NCBI RefSeq assembly: GCF_011300215.1 | Contig: NZ_CP049866.1 | Coordinates: 1,922,001-1,986,000 of the forward strand | Direction of reading: 5' to 3' | Origin: Nocardioides piscis | GTDB lineage: Bacteria; Actinomycetota; Actinomycetes; Propionibacteriales; Nocardioidaceae | DNA length: 64,000 nt | Shown here: positions 34,145 to 42,762 of the stretch, piece after piece | How the letters are laid out: every line of letters begins with the position of its first letter | Position numbering within the stretch: the stretch's first letter is position 1 | Program-made: the position numbers and the translations under genes | Notes under the pieces: generated by a model | What the model was told of the DNA's origin: nothing | Database searches by the model: none | Seen by the model: only the letters and a program-made list of their open reading frames with translations

Positions 34145-34453
34145 GTGTTCGAGCGCGTCGACTGGTCACATCGCGGCGCCTACATGCAAGGCAAGCACGG
34201 CATCACGCCAGCGATCGCCGACGAGGCGCTCGAAGACCCCAACCGGGTCATGATCGACCCCGACTACAACAGCGAGAGCGGCAAGAGCGTCAGGATCATC
34301 GGATTCTCGGTCGCGGCGGATGACGTGATCAGCGTGATCGTTCTGGAGAACGACGGGACCGAGTACGGCGTCAACGGATGGGCAGCAAACGAGAAGGACC
34401 GACGGCTCTACGCCGCGGGTAGCGAAGGAGAAGCGGATGACCAACGGGATTGA
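34145..34453 (+). CDS. Putative toxin of a toxin-antitoxin-like pair
   Basis: A 102-residue protein. I chose GTG 34145 because a -10 box lies 6 nt upstream. The longer frame from GTG 34079, which overlaps the integrase stop, would translate through the operator. Features are an N-terminal FERVDWSHRG, a central SVRIIGFSVAADDVISVIVL and a terminal YGVNGWAANEKDRRLY. The fold resembles small BrnT/RelE-like toxins, but the match is only by feel. It overlaps the following RHH gene, in the toxin-then-antitoxin order typical of BrnTA. Confidence 0.55.
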   Translation: MFERVDWSHRGAYMQGKHGITPAIADEALEDPNRVMIDPDYNSESGKSVRIIGFSVAADDVISVIVLENDGTEYGVNGWAANEKDRRLYAAGSEGEADDQRD

Positions 34454-34760
34454 GGAATTGCTCGCAGCAGAGGCCGAAGCGGCTGAGGCGGCCGAGGCAA
34501 CCAGCGACGCGAACGCGCCGCTGCCGGCGCACGTGAAGGTCACTCGCGGAACCGCGCGCTCGAAGAACCTCCAGGTCCGCTTTCGGGATGAGGAGTTCGA
34601 CGAGCTCGCGGAGTACGCCGACCAGCGCGGCCTCCCGGTGTCGACGGTCGTCCGCATGCTCGTGCTGCAGGCGATCGCACCTGCGGACGATCTGAAGGCC
34701 GCACTCGATCGGCTCGAAAGTGATCTGGCCGCGGTACGGCGCAAGGCGCTTAGCGCCTGA
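34437..34760 (+). CDS. Ribbon-helix-helix (CopG/BrnA-type) antitoxin-like protein
   Basis: A 107-residue protein. The C-terminal half has the RHH pattern: strand LQVRFRDEEF, then a helix and a second helix with VSTVVRMLVLQAI. The N-terminal third is Ala/Glu-rich and probably disordered. It has a strong GAAGGAG ribosome site and overlaps the upstream gene by 17 bp. It likely binds the palindrome at 34116-34138. Its stop codon abuts the stop of the convergent next gene. Confidence 0.7.
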   Translation: MTNGIEELLAAEAEAAEAAEATSDANAPLPAHVKVTRGTARSKNLQVRFRDEEFDELAEYADQRGLPVSTVVRMLVLQAIAPADDLKAALDRLESDLAAVRRKALSA

Positions 34761-36077
34761 TCACATCGCCGGGCCGGACTGTGCCCGGCGCGCCTCAGGT
34801 CGATGCACGAGGGCTGCAGCGAGCTCTTCCCGACTCGCAGCGGCCTTCTTCGGCGCCCGGGGTGTCTCAGCCTCGGGGCGCAGTTCATTACGCACCAGTT
34901 CAAGGAGTTCCTGGCACACGTCGGCGGTCATGGGCACGTAGCGCTGTCGGCCCGGCTTCACGAAGCCAGCCGCGTCCTTGTCGACACGGGGGAAGGGCAC
35001 GCGGGCGAAGTAGATCCGCTCTCGGGCGCCCTGCTGGATCACCTGGGTGATGCGCTCGTCGATCTCGCGCCCGAGTTGGGCGAGGTGACGAAGGGCCCCA
35101 GACTCGTCGGTGGCGGTTCCTGCCTGCACAGCGCGTCTGAACTGCTCGATACGGCTCGCTGCGAGGGCCGCTTGGCCGGCGGCAGGGCCGCCGTTGCCAA
35201 CCATCCCGCCGATGTCATGGGTCGCGTGGATGAGCCGGAGGTAGGTCGAGGCGCGGTCGGTCCACTCGGCCGAGGCGCGTGGATCGAGGGTGGCTGCGTC
35301 GCGGGAGACGATGCGCTGGGAGTCGAGGACGAGTCGCAGGCTTCGGGCGTCGGGGAACTCGCCGAGGTGAACAAGCAGGTTGTGCTGCGCCTGGAGTACG
35401 CCCGTGAGTCCGGGCAGCCCAGGTCCCTCAACGAGAGTGCGGCGGGGCTGCCATCCGCGAAGGTCGATCGTGTAGTCGGGCTCGTCGTACCCGGCGAAGG
35501 TCGCGCACGTCTCCGCCGCGCGAGCGAGCCAGCCGGCGTCCTTGAGCGGCTGCCAGCCGGGGATGTTGGAGTAGCGGCGGTCGAGTCCGACGAGGCCCCG
35601 GGCCACGGCGGAGGCGTCCTTAAGCAAGGTCATGCACTGCACCTGGGAGAGCCGGCCGTATCCGAGGCCCGCATCGAAGTCGTGTTCACCGAGCGTTGCG
35701 GCTCGCGCGACCTGCCGCCACGACTCGACCATCGCAAATGGTTGCTCGGAAGTCAGCTCGTCGAGCCCAGGAAGCCCGCTCGAGTGGGCGATCGCCACAT
35801 CGAGCCGGTAGCGCAGTTCCTCGGCCGGGCCGCGAGTCCGCGTGCTGGTTCCTTGAAGGTTCATCCGCGGGTTTGCGGCGCGTACCGCCTGAACGCACCA
35901 CACGAGCCCTGAATGGCGGTACCTGCCGATCTGCTCTCCAAGGAGGCGACGTTCGTCGACGCTTGTGGTCTCCGGAATGCTGTGGCTTCCTGCGCCGCCG
36001 AGGCGTTGCTGGACGCGGTGCTGGCGCAGCAGTGTGCTGAGTTCGGCGCGCAGGTGGCCGCCGTTCTCGGCGTACAT
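34761..36077 (-). CDS. Conserved element protein of unknown function
   Basis: A 438-residue soluble protein, mostly helical, beginning MYAENGGHLRAELSTLLRQH with later landmarks RTRGPAEELRYRLD and VESWRQVARAATLGEHDF. It recurs (from memory) in conjugative elements and plasmids of actinobacteria, near the integrase side. No catalytic motif, membrane segment or Cys pattern is visible. It overlaps the upstream gene stop by 1 bp, so it is in one operon with it. A role in transfer or replication is only guessed from location. Confidence 0.6.
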   Translation of the reverse strand: MYAENGGHLRAELSTLLRQHRVQQRLGGAGSHSIPETTSVDERRLLGEQIGRYRHSGLVWCVQAVRAANPRMNLQGTSTRTRGPAEELRYRLDVAIAHSSGLPGLDELTSEQPFAMVESWRQVARAATLGEHDFDAGLGYGRLSQVQCMTLLKDASAVARGLVGLDRRYSNIPGWQPLKDAGWLARAAETCATFAGYDEPDYTIDLRGWQPRRTLVEGPGLPGLTGVLQAQHNLLVHLGEFPDARSLRLVLDSQRIVSRDAATLDPRASAEWTDRASTYLRLIHATHDIGGMVGNGGPAAGQAALAASRIEQFRRAVQAGTATDESGALRHLAQLGREIDERITQVIQQGARERIYFARVPFPRVDKDAAGFVKPGRQRYVPMTADVCQELLELVRNELRPEAETPRAPKKAAASREELAAALVHRPEARRAQSGPAM

Positions 36078-36373
36078 CAGGGGATGTCTTTCGCCTTGGC
36101 CGCGTCGAGCATGTCAAGCAGAAGCTCGACCTGGAGCGCGTCGACGCCGTGGCCCAGGAGGTCCTCGATCGCCCGCTCAGCGATCCCGTAGAGGATCTCG
36201 GCGCCCTCGTCGTAGACGTCGCTTATGCCGGGGATGTAGTCGCCGTGAATGACATCGAGATGGAGCAGGACGCGCTCGTACTCGGCTGATGCTTCGTCGT
36301 TGTACGCGCGCCTTGCAAGCGCCGCGAGGTGCGACCGGGCCTCAGCGAGAGTGATCGCGTGAGAGAGCAACAT
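36077..36373 (-). CDS. Small helical protein of unknown function
   Basis: A 98-residue, acidic, helical protein starting at ATG 36373 with an AAAGGA site. It has no known motif. It is translationally coupled to the 438-residue gene downstream. The length and charge could fit a small regulator or a partner of that protein. Confidence 0.6.
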   Translation of the reverse strand: MLLSHAITLAEARSHLAALARRAYNDEASAEYERVLLHLDVIHGDYIPGISDVYDEGAEILYGIAERAIEDLLGHGVDALQVELLLDMLDAAKAKDIP

Positions 36374-36494
36374 GAATGGTTCCTTTCGATTCCGGGACCT
36401 GAGTCCCGCTTGATGACTCCACCTGCCAGGACGGCATCCAGGGCCGGCTGTGTGGATTGCTGTGGACGGTGCTGGGCGGCGTCGCTGCTGTGGA

Positions 36495-37076
36495 TCAGCC
36501 AGCCCGGGCAGCGCGGACCCGCTCCTCGATCCGGCGGCGAGCAGCGACGTCCTCGACCACGAACTCGATGAAGTCGGCGCCGCGGTCCTCAATGACGACC
36601 TCGGCCCCGGCAGGTTGGGCGTCTTCACCCGGCCAGGTCGTCTGTCGCGTAGGTCGGTCGTGGTCGAGGCGGGTCCCGCAGGTGGCGACCCATTCGCGCA
36701 GTCGCTGGCGGGCGTCGGCGAAGTCGCGGTGCCACATGATCGGGGCTGACGGCGACCCATCCGGGTCGTAGGAGTTCAGCCAGTGCAGGTGCAGTGCTGA
36801 GAGCTCCCAGACCAGCTCGTCATGGCGATGCCAGAAAGGCGGGATCACCGTCGGCGGGAGACCGTAGGTCGACCGGAGCCAGTCCACCCACGCGTTGAGG
36901 TCCAGCCACTCCGCTTCAGCCTCTTCGCTGGAGAGGAGGTTCCAGTTCAGCGGCCGGAGCGGCTCTTCTGGCTCCTCGGGCCCGGAGTATTCGACTGAGC
37001 CGTTGAACATCGGATGGATGCTCGCGTCGAAGTCGGGGTCGAGCAGTGACTCCTGCGGGCCGTCGACAGTCGGCAT
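36495..37076 (-). CDS. Trp-rich element protein (DUF4913-like)
   Basis: A 193-residue protein. The centre has a Trp-rich stretch (WLDLNAWVDWLRSTYG, then FWHRHDELVWELSALHLHWL and IMWHRDFADARQRL) of the kind found in DUF4913 proteins of actinobacterial plasmids and elements. The C-terminus has an acidic ADFIEFVVEDVAARRRI helix. Its function is unknown. It lies 15 bp after the SSB gene on the same strand. Confidence 0.5.
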   Translation of the reverse strand: MPTVDGPQESLLDPDFDASIHPMFNGSVEYSGPEEPEEPLRPLNWNLLSSEEAEAEWLDLNAWVDWLRSTYGLPPTVIPPFWHRHDELVWELSALHLHWLNSYDPDGSPSAPIMWHRDFADARQRLREWVATCGTRLDHDRPTRQTTWPGEDAQPAGAEVVIEDRGADFIEFVVEDVAARRRIEERVRAARAG

Positions 37077-37091
37077 GGCAGTTGCTCCGAC

Positions 37092-37520
37092 TTAAAGGCC
37101 GACGACTCGCGGCGGCTCACTCGCCGCGGTCAACTGGTCGGCCGGCGGGTCGGGCTGGTTCGCCGGCGTCCGATCGACCGAGTACCGGGTCCAGGTGGTG
37201 TCGTGGCCGATGTGCTTGGCGACGAACTGTTCCCGGGTCACGGTCTGCTCGTTCCACGTCTTCTCGTACTCGGTGATGTAGCCCGAGGCGACGAACTGGT
37301 CGCCTACCCTGAAGCGGGCGTAGGCCCGCTTGGCGGACTCGCCGTACATCACGAGGTTGTGGAACGTCGGGTCGAGCTTGGTGAACGAGCCGTCGGGCTC
37401 CTTGCGCCAGTGCTCGACGCCGACGCGGGCGTAGAACCGGGCGTCCTTCGAGTCGGGCTTGCTCAGTTCGGGTGCGGTAGCGATGAAGCCGTGGAGGCTC
37501 ATCTGGGTCGGGATGGTCAT
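37092..37520 (-). CDS. ssb: Single-stranded DNA-binding protein
   Basis: A 142-residue SSB-type OB-fold protein: start MTIPTQMSLHGFIATAPEL, core FYARVGVEHW, HNLVMYGESAKRAYARFRVGD and FVASGYI. It is shorter than housekeeping SSB and lacks the acidic C-terminal tip, as element-borne SSBs often do. It would protect transferred single strands. ATG 37520 has an AGGAG site. Confidence 0.82.
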   Translation of the reverse strand: MTIPTQMSLHGFIATAPELSKPDSKDARFYARVGVEHWRKEPDGSFTKLDPTFHNLVMYGESAKRAYARFRVGDQFVASGYITEYEKTWNEQTVTREQFVAKHIGHDTTWTRYSVDRTPANQPDPPADQLTAASEPPRVVGL

Positions 37521-37749
37521 TGCTGACTCCTGCGATCTCGCGGACCCTCGAATGGCGCCCGCTCTCAGAAATCAGGTGTCTGCGACAGGCCGCAACCGGG
37601 GCGGTGTCTTGCTAATCTGAGGGTGTCCCTTCGGCTCCATGGACCTACAAATGCGGGTGAGCCGGGCGCATCAGCGCATACCGCCAACGTGTCGTTCGTC
37701 GTTAGAGGCGAGGCGCCACTCCATTCAGGTATCTCTGTTGGAGGGCGCC

Positions 37750-37905
37750 ATGTGCACCAAGATCCCGTACGCCAACCGCTGGCTCGCGCGTCGCGTGTTG
37801 GAGAAACTGCAAGAGCAGGGACGACCTGTTCAGTCGATCCATCCCTGCTTCTCGGGCCACCGAGGGGCATGGCACGTGACAAGTCAGAAGCAGCGGCAGT
37901 GGTGA
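37750..37905 (+). CDS. Small conserved-looking protein
   Basis: A 51-residue protein: MCTKIPYANRWLARRVLEKL with a later HPCFSGHRGAWHVT. It has a TTGGAGG ribosome site about 6 nt before ATG 37750. Basic residues and the Cys/His pattern suggest a nucleic-acid-associated peptide, but the family is not known to me. It sits on the plus strand between SSB and the coupling protein genes. A TAATCT at 37613-37618 may be its -10, leaving a leader of about 125 nt. Confidence 0.5.
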   Translation: MCTKIPYANRWLARRVLEKLQEQGRPVQSIHPCFSGHRGAWHVTSQKQRQW

Positions 37906-37923
37906 TCAGCGCCAGCTTGTCGG

Positions 37924-39687
37924 TCACCGGCGTCGGAGGGTTGCCTCGATGGCGGTCCGGTCGATACGCAGTTCCTCGGCGTCGCGGCGCACGGTCCATG
38001 GGCGTAATTCGGTCACCACGGGCGGGGCGCTGCGGAGGAGGACGAGAGCTGTGCCGAACGGCAGTGTCCGGATCGCCTCTGGTGGCATGACCGCCACACG
38101 GCGCATGGAGCGTTGGAGGGACCGAGAGCCGTAGTCGCCGACAGAGATGGTGTCGGTCCGTTCGTCGCGCTCGCCGATGAGGGCAGAGAGGTCCTGCAGG
38201 TCACGCGCGGCCGATGTCCCGCCCAGTACGACCTTCACGATCGACGCGTCCCAGATCGCGCCGGCCGCGTGGTCACCCCACTTGTCGCGTGCCTGCGAGA
38301 GGGACTGCAACACCGGCATCGTCGTGATGCCAGTTCCTCCGCCTTCAGCCATCAGGACCGGCATCGACGGCAGCGGTGACAAGTTGCCGATCTCATCCAG
38401 GGCCATCAGCAGTGGTGGATCGAGCCGGGCTCCGGGGGAGGCCGCAGCGAGGTGACGGGCCGTCTCGACGAGGTCCTCGATGAACGCCGCGACCAGTGAC
38501 CAGGAGGCGCCGGCGCCAGCACCGGTCGCGAGCAAGTACAGCGTGCCGTTGCTGGTCAGGAAGCTCGCGGGGTCGAACTCTTCGCCGGCTGCCGGCGAGA
38601 CCGCGTCGAGGACGCGCGGGTCGGCCAGACATGACAGCGCGAGGGAGACCCCCATCCAGATGGAGTCCCGGGTGCGCGGGTCGGAGTGGATCATCGACTC
38701 GAGCGAGTCGGCCCAGCCAGGGGCGGCGTGTGGGTCGCTGCTCAAGATGGCTACTGCGTCCGCTGCTGCTGACGGCGAGAGCGTCCACGCGAACAACTCA
38801 GCGGGGCTACGCCGGTCGAGTGCTGCGGCGTGGAGCAGGGACTGCAACGCCGTGCGGGTCTTGCCTTCCCAGAATCCGCCCGACTCGACCCCTCCCGTCG
38901 ACAAGCCAGTCGCGGACGCAAGGCCCGTTGCTCGGATCATCGCGGTCAGCGGGTCTTCGCAGCCCCGCACCGGCGACCACCGCAACCCGGACGGGAGTCC
39001 GTCTGCCAGACGCTGGGGGTCGAAGACCGCGACGGGGCCACGTCGACTGCGGGCAGTGATCGTGGCCGCGATGTTGTCTGGCCGCGTTGCGGTGGTGATG
39101 ACCGCGCCCGGCGCGTCGAGGATGGCGTTGATAACGACGTGCAGACCCTTGCCGGAGCGAGGCGGTCCCAGAAGAAGGATCGAGTCCTCGACCGAGGCCC
39201 ACACCTCGGTGCCGCGAGCTCGCCCCAGGAGGTAGCCGATGTCCGGGGCGTCCGGCCGGTCAAGCGATGGTCGGAGAGTTCGGCCGCGCGCCAGGAGGGA
39301 TTTCTTCGATGCCGTCACTCGAACGTCGCGGGACGTGGCGGTACCGGCGAGTCGGTGCGGGTCGCGTGTGGTGTGCTCGCGCCATCCGCTGACTCGTCGC
39401 CAGACAACGAGCGCCGCACAGACGACGCCAGCGACCATCAGGGCGACCACGAGCCAGTAGAGCCATGGGGACATGCCCGGCGTGCCCAGCGCCCTCCCCG
39501 GTCGCTCGGGGTCGGCTAGGACGCGCAAGCCTGACGCCCAGCCGTACCTCGGCAGATCGGCACCCGTCGCCCAAGCGGTGACCGTGCCTGCGAGTCTCAG
39601 TGCGGCAGCGAGGCAGCCCAGGGCAGCGATTCCGATGAGCCCGAGGTTGACCAAGTCGTTGTCGACCGACTGGCCGCGCGGGTTCAT
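37924..39687 (-). CDS. Type IV coupling protein VirD4/TraG
   Basis: A 587-residue membrane ATPase with two N-terminal transmembrane helices (about 15-35 and 75-97), Walker A GPPRSGKG (174-181) and Walker B LLMALDEIGN (about 415), followed by the TraG-type C-terminal lobe. It links the relaxosome to the secretion channel. It is coupled to the upstream gene by an ATGA overlap. A TraG-type T4SS coupling protein indicates single-strand transfer rather than the FtsK-like TraB mode of Streptomyces. Confidence 0.9.
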   Translation of the reverse strand: MNPRGQSVDNDLVNLGLIGIAALGCLAAALRLAGTVTAWATGADLPRYGWASGLRVLADPERPGRALGTPGMSPWLYWLVVALMVAGVVCAALVVWRRVSGWREHTTRDPHRLAGTATSRDVRVTASKKSLLARGRTLRPSLDRPDAPDIGYLLGRARGTEVWASVEDSILLLGPPRSGKGLHVVINAILDAPGAVITTATRPDNIAATITARSRRGPVAVFDPQRLADGLPSGLRWSPVRGCEDPLTAMIRATGLASATGLSTGGVESGGFWEGKTRTALQSLLHAAALDRRSPAELFAWTLSPSAAADAVAILSSDPHAAPGWADSLESMIHSDPRTRDSIWMGVSLALSCLADPRVLDAVSPAAGEEFDPASFLTSNGTLYLLATGAGAGASWSLVAAFIEDLVETARHLAAASPGARLDPPLLMALDEIGNLSPLPSMPVLMAEGGGTGITTMPVLQSLSQARDKWGDHAAGAIWDASIVKVVLGGTSAARDLQDLSALIGERDERTDTISVGDYGSRSLQRSMRRVAVMPPEAIRTLPFGTALVLLRSAPPVVTELRPWTVRRDAEELRIDRTAIEATLRRR

Positions 39688-40172
39688 GCGCCGATCACCC
39701 TGACGGTTCCTGAGGTCCGCCCCAGCAACACGACGTTGCCTCGGTGGGCGGACAGCAAAGCAGGCGGCAGGCGGTTCTCCAGCGGGTCGACTCCGTGCTG
39801 GTGACGTCCAAGGATGACGGCGATGGACACCTCCTCGTCGGGGAGGAATCCATCAGCGGTCTCTGTCGGAGCTTGGTCGGCTGCACGGTGCTCAGTGGGT
39901 CGTGGTCTTGGAGTCACGATGTCGGTGAAGGTGTTGCCGTCGGACTCGTAGACCTCGACACGCACGGGTGCGCCGAGGTCGTCGGCAATCGACTTCACGA
40001 CGCTAGCGAGGTCGTCGCGGGTCACACTCCCGTCCGCGGCATACGGCTCGCGGTCAAGGCGGACGTCAAGAAATCCAGTGTCGTTGACGACCACCTCGAC
40101 CAAGGGCATCACGACGGGCACCTTGAGCGTTCCGTGGTCGTCGCGCCGGTAGGGCGCCGTGGTGTTGAGCAT
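39684..40172 (-). CDS. Conserved hypothetical protein in the T4SS operon
   Basis: A 162-residue soluble protein with an N-terminal strand-rich domain (VVVNDTGFLDVRLD, then VRVEVYESDGNTFTDI) and a second small strand-rich part (VVLLGRTSGTVRVIG) that may be an FHA- or OB-like module. It lies between ArdC and VirD4, with an ATGA overlap to the latter. No function can be assigned. Confidence 0.6.
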   Translation of the reverse strand: MLNTTAPYRRDDHGTLKVPVVMPLVEVVVNDTGFLDVRLDREPYAADGSVTRDDLASVVKSIADDLGAPVRVEVYESDGNTFTDIVTPRPRPTEHRAADQAPTETADGFLPDEEVSIAVILGRHQHGVDPLENRLPPALLSAHRGNVVLLGRTSGTVRVIGA

Positions 40173-40174
40173 GG

Positions 40175-41230
40175 TCAGTGCCCCAGGACATCGACGTGAG
40201 TCCGAGCGGCCGGCGAGGCCTGTGCTGGTGCCCGATGGGCTGCAGGAGTGTCTCGGTCCAGCCCCGGAGGGTTCCCGTCACCGACCTTCGTGGTCGGGAG
40301 GTTGTCGAGGATGGTGAGCGACGCAGCGCGGACACGGTCGGCTGTTGCCTGGACGACCTCGACCGGTGACTTGCCGGGCACGTCGCTGGCCCATGTCGAG
40401 ACGTAAGGAACCGTGTAGTTCGTCGTGTCGAGCCCATGAGCAGCACCGACCATGAGCGCGACCGACTCGGCCTCGACCTCAGCGATTCCGCGGTGCATCG
40501 CTGCGTCGACGTTGTCGGGCCCGTGGAGCATGACGTGACCGAGTTCGTGGGCCAACGTCTTCACCTGCGCAGCGTCATCCATGTCCATCCGGACCGAGAC
40601 CTCTTGGGTGAGGTAGTCGGTCAGTCCGTTTGCTCCGCCGATCGAGCGAGCGGTGGAGACCAGTCGCAGCTCGAACCCGCGGGCAACGATCTGGTCTGCC
40701 AGCCCGTCCCACAGGCCGTCCGGCGCCTCGCCTTCGAGCAGTTGCGGGCGCGGCGGCTCGGGGATCGGTTCGCCGTCGGTCTGGGAGATGTCCCAGACGT
40801 GGGCTGGCTTGAGGCCGATCATCCGAGAGTGGACGGTCTCGCCCCCATGTGGCTTCTCACCGCGCCCGAGTCGTCGCCACGACTCGGGATTCTGCGGGGT
40901 CGCTGAGGCGAACCGGGCCGTCACCGGGGCGAGGATCGCGTACCCGCCCTGCCCCTTCATCACATGACGGTTCAGGCTCAACCACTGCTTGAAACCAGCC
41001 ACGTTCGTCGGCACAGGCCCGGGCACCCGGCCCTCCTGGTACGCCGCGTTGTGTTGGCTGAAGATCAAGAGGGTGTTGTTAAACGACCGGCTTCGGAACT
41101 GTGCGGCGAACTCCAACGCACGTCGCCAGTCGTCGCCGCTGACTAGCGCGCCGACGGCATTGGTGAGCTTCTGATGCAGGGCGTCGATCTTGGCTTCGCG
41201 TTCGGCCAGGCCGCTGGTCTGAGTCCTCAT
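40175..41230 (-). CDS. ArdC-like ssDNA-binding protein with zincin domain
   Basis: A 351-residue protein. The N-terminal ArdC-type domain (SRSFNNTLLIFSQ, ATNVAG/FKQWLSLNRHVMKG type region) binds single-stranded DNA in characterised ArdC. The C-terminal half has TLAHELGHVML with the HExxH zinc motif at about residue 255 and a downstream Glu-rich helix (EVEAESVALMV). ArdC proteins protect incoming DNA from restriction. ATG 41230 has GGAGG upstream and overlaps the VirB4-type gene stop. Confidence 0.85.
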   Translation of the reverse strand: MRTQTSGLAEREAKIDALHQKLTNAVGALVSGDDWRRALEFAAQFRSRSFNNTLLIFSQHNAAYQEGRVPGPVPTNVAGFKQWLSLNRHVMKGQGGYAILAPVTARFASATPQNPESWRRLGRGEKPHGGETVHSRMIGLKPAHVWDISQTDGEPIPEPPRPQLLEGEAPDGLWDGLADQIVARGFELRLVSTARSIGGANGLTDYLTQEVSVRMDMDDAAQVKTLAHELGHVMLHGPDNVDAAMHRGIAEVEAESVALMVGAAHGLDTTNYTVPYVSTWASDVPGKSPVEVVQATADRVRAASLTILDNLPTTKVGDGNPPGLDRDTPAAHRAPAQASPAARTHVDVLGH

Positions 41231-42762
41231 CGTGTTCCTCCGTCCGGTGTCGTCTCGGAAGGCAGGTGTGAAGGATTGGCCGCATTCATCCGACCGGTCG
41301 TGTCGAACAATTCGAGCTCGGCCGGATGCAGCTGATGTTGGACAACGAACGAGCGGTGCTTGATCCGCCAGAGCCCTTGGCCGGTTCCCAGAGTCGGCAG
41401 CAGCGACTGCTCCGTGCCGGTAAGCCCGAGCGCGGTGGCCGTCGAGCCGAGCTGGTCGGACTCCTGCCGATAGACGATCCGCGTCTCGGCGTTCGCGAGG
41501 AGCGACGATGCGAGAGCGCGCATCGCGCTGCCCTGGTCGCCAACATTGTCGAGGTCGCTGAGCTTGTGGAAGATCAGCATGTTCGCGATCCCGTAGTGCC
41601 GGGCGAGGCGCCAGTGGGCGTCCATCCTCCGTAGCAAGGCCGGGTGCGACATCAGGCGCCAGGCTTCGTCGTACACCACCCATCGCTGCCCGCCAGCGGG
41701 GTCGAGAAGCGCCGACTCCATCCAGGCTGAAGCGCAGGTCATGAGGACCGAGATCAAGGTGGCGTTCTCGGTGACGCGGGACAGATCGAGCGAGACCATC
41801 GGCAACGTGGGGTCGAAACGCACGGTGCTCGGGCCGTCGAACAGTCCCGCCAGGTCGCCGGCGACCAGCCGTCGGAGGGCGTGTCCGACGAGCCGCCCGT
41901 CCTCGGCGAGCCGACCGTCAGTATCGGTCGAACGGTCCGGAGCGAGAAGCCGCTCGACGACCATCGGAAGCACGGGCACCTCGGTCGAACTGACGGCATC
42001 GGATAGCGCGACGTCAATTGCCGTGTGTTCGAGTGGACTGAGCCGACGGTCGAGGACCGTCTCCGCCAGAGCTCCCAACAGGTCGCGGCGTCGAGCTGTG
42101 ACCTGGGCCTGCCATTGGGCGTCGTCGACCGACTCGGGGCGGTGCCCCTCGTCCAGAGGGTTCAGGCGGTTGGACATCCCGTGCCCGAGAGCGATGGCGC
42201 GGCCGCCAACTGCTTCGGCAACGGCGGTGTGCTCGCCCTTCGGGTCTCCCGGCACGTAGACCCGTCGCCCGAAGGGAATCGACCGTGTGTAGAGGCTCTT
42301 CGCCAGGGCCGACTTTCCAGAGCCGACGATGCCAGCGAGCACGAGGTTGGGTGCGGTGATCAGGCCGCGCGCGTAGAGAACCCACGGGTCATAGACGAAC
42401 GAGCTGCCGCTGTAGAGGTCCTGGCCTACGAAGACGCCGTCGCTGCCGAGACCGCCTTCGGCCAGGAATGGGTAGGCGCCGGCCAAAGTTGCGGACGTGT
42501 CCTGGTGGCGGGGGATCCGAAGCCGCCCCGGCGTCCGGAGAGCAGCCGGCCCATGGTCGCCGGACTTCGGCAAGACGATCGTTGCTTTGCGCTCCGCAGT
42601 GAGTGCATCGGATTTGGCCTTCGCCTCGGCCTTGCGTGTCTCGCGGTCCTCGGCCAGCCGCGACTTCGCTGCGGCTCTACGCAATCGACGGTCACCGCGT
42701 CGCTCTCGGCGAGGTGAGACCAGCACGGCGCTGTGGAGCCGGCCATCCTGCCAGCCGCTCAC
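41227..42762 (-). CDS. VirB4-type conjugation ATPase (C-terminal module)
   Basis: A 511-residue cytosolic ATPase with Walker A GIVGSGKS (144-151), Walker B WVVYDEAW (about 370), and VirB4/TraC features such as GDPKGEHTAV and the ARHYGIANMLIFHKLSDL segment. The first ~60 residues are a basic, coiled, charged stretch. The usual VirB4 N-terminal domain is missing; the SCO6880-family gene further upstream may supply it. It starts at GTG 42762, overlapping the preceding gene stop. Confidence 0.85.
   Translation of the reverse strand: MSGWQDGRLHSAVLVSPRRERRGDRRLRRAAAKSRLAEDRETRKAEAKAKSDALTAERKATIVLPKSGDHGPAALRTPGRLRIPRHQDTSATLAGAYPFLAEGGLGSDGVFVGQDLYSGSSFVYDPWVLYARGLITAPNLVLAGIVGSGKSALAKSLYTRSIPFGRRVYVPGDPKGEHTAVAEAVGGRAIALGHGMSNRLNPLDEGHRPESVDDAQWQAQVTARRRDLLGALAETVLDRRLSPLEHTAIDVALSDAVSSTEVPVLPMVVERLLAPDRSTDTDGRLAEDGRLVGHALRRLVAGDLAGLFDGPSTVRFDPTLPMVSLDLSRVTENATLISVLMTCASAWMESALLDPAGGQRWVVYDEAWRLMSHPALLRRMDAHWRLARHYGIANMLIFHKLSDLDNVGDQGSAMRALASSLLANAETRIVYRQESDQLGSTATALGLTGTEQSLLPTLGTGQGLWRIKHRSFVVQHQLHPAELELFDTTGRMNAANPSHLPSETTPDGGTR

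Noticed and set aside
37565..37999. 144-residue minus-strand ORF between VirD4 and SSB
   Set aside because: It is antisense to the small ORF with a good ribosome site and overlaps the VirD4 3' end. It has no ribosome site and looks like a composition artefact.
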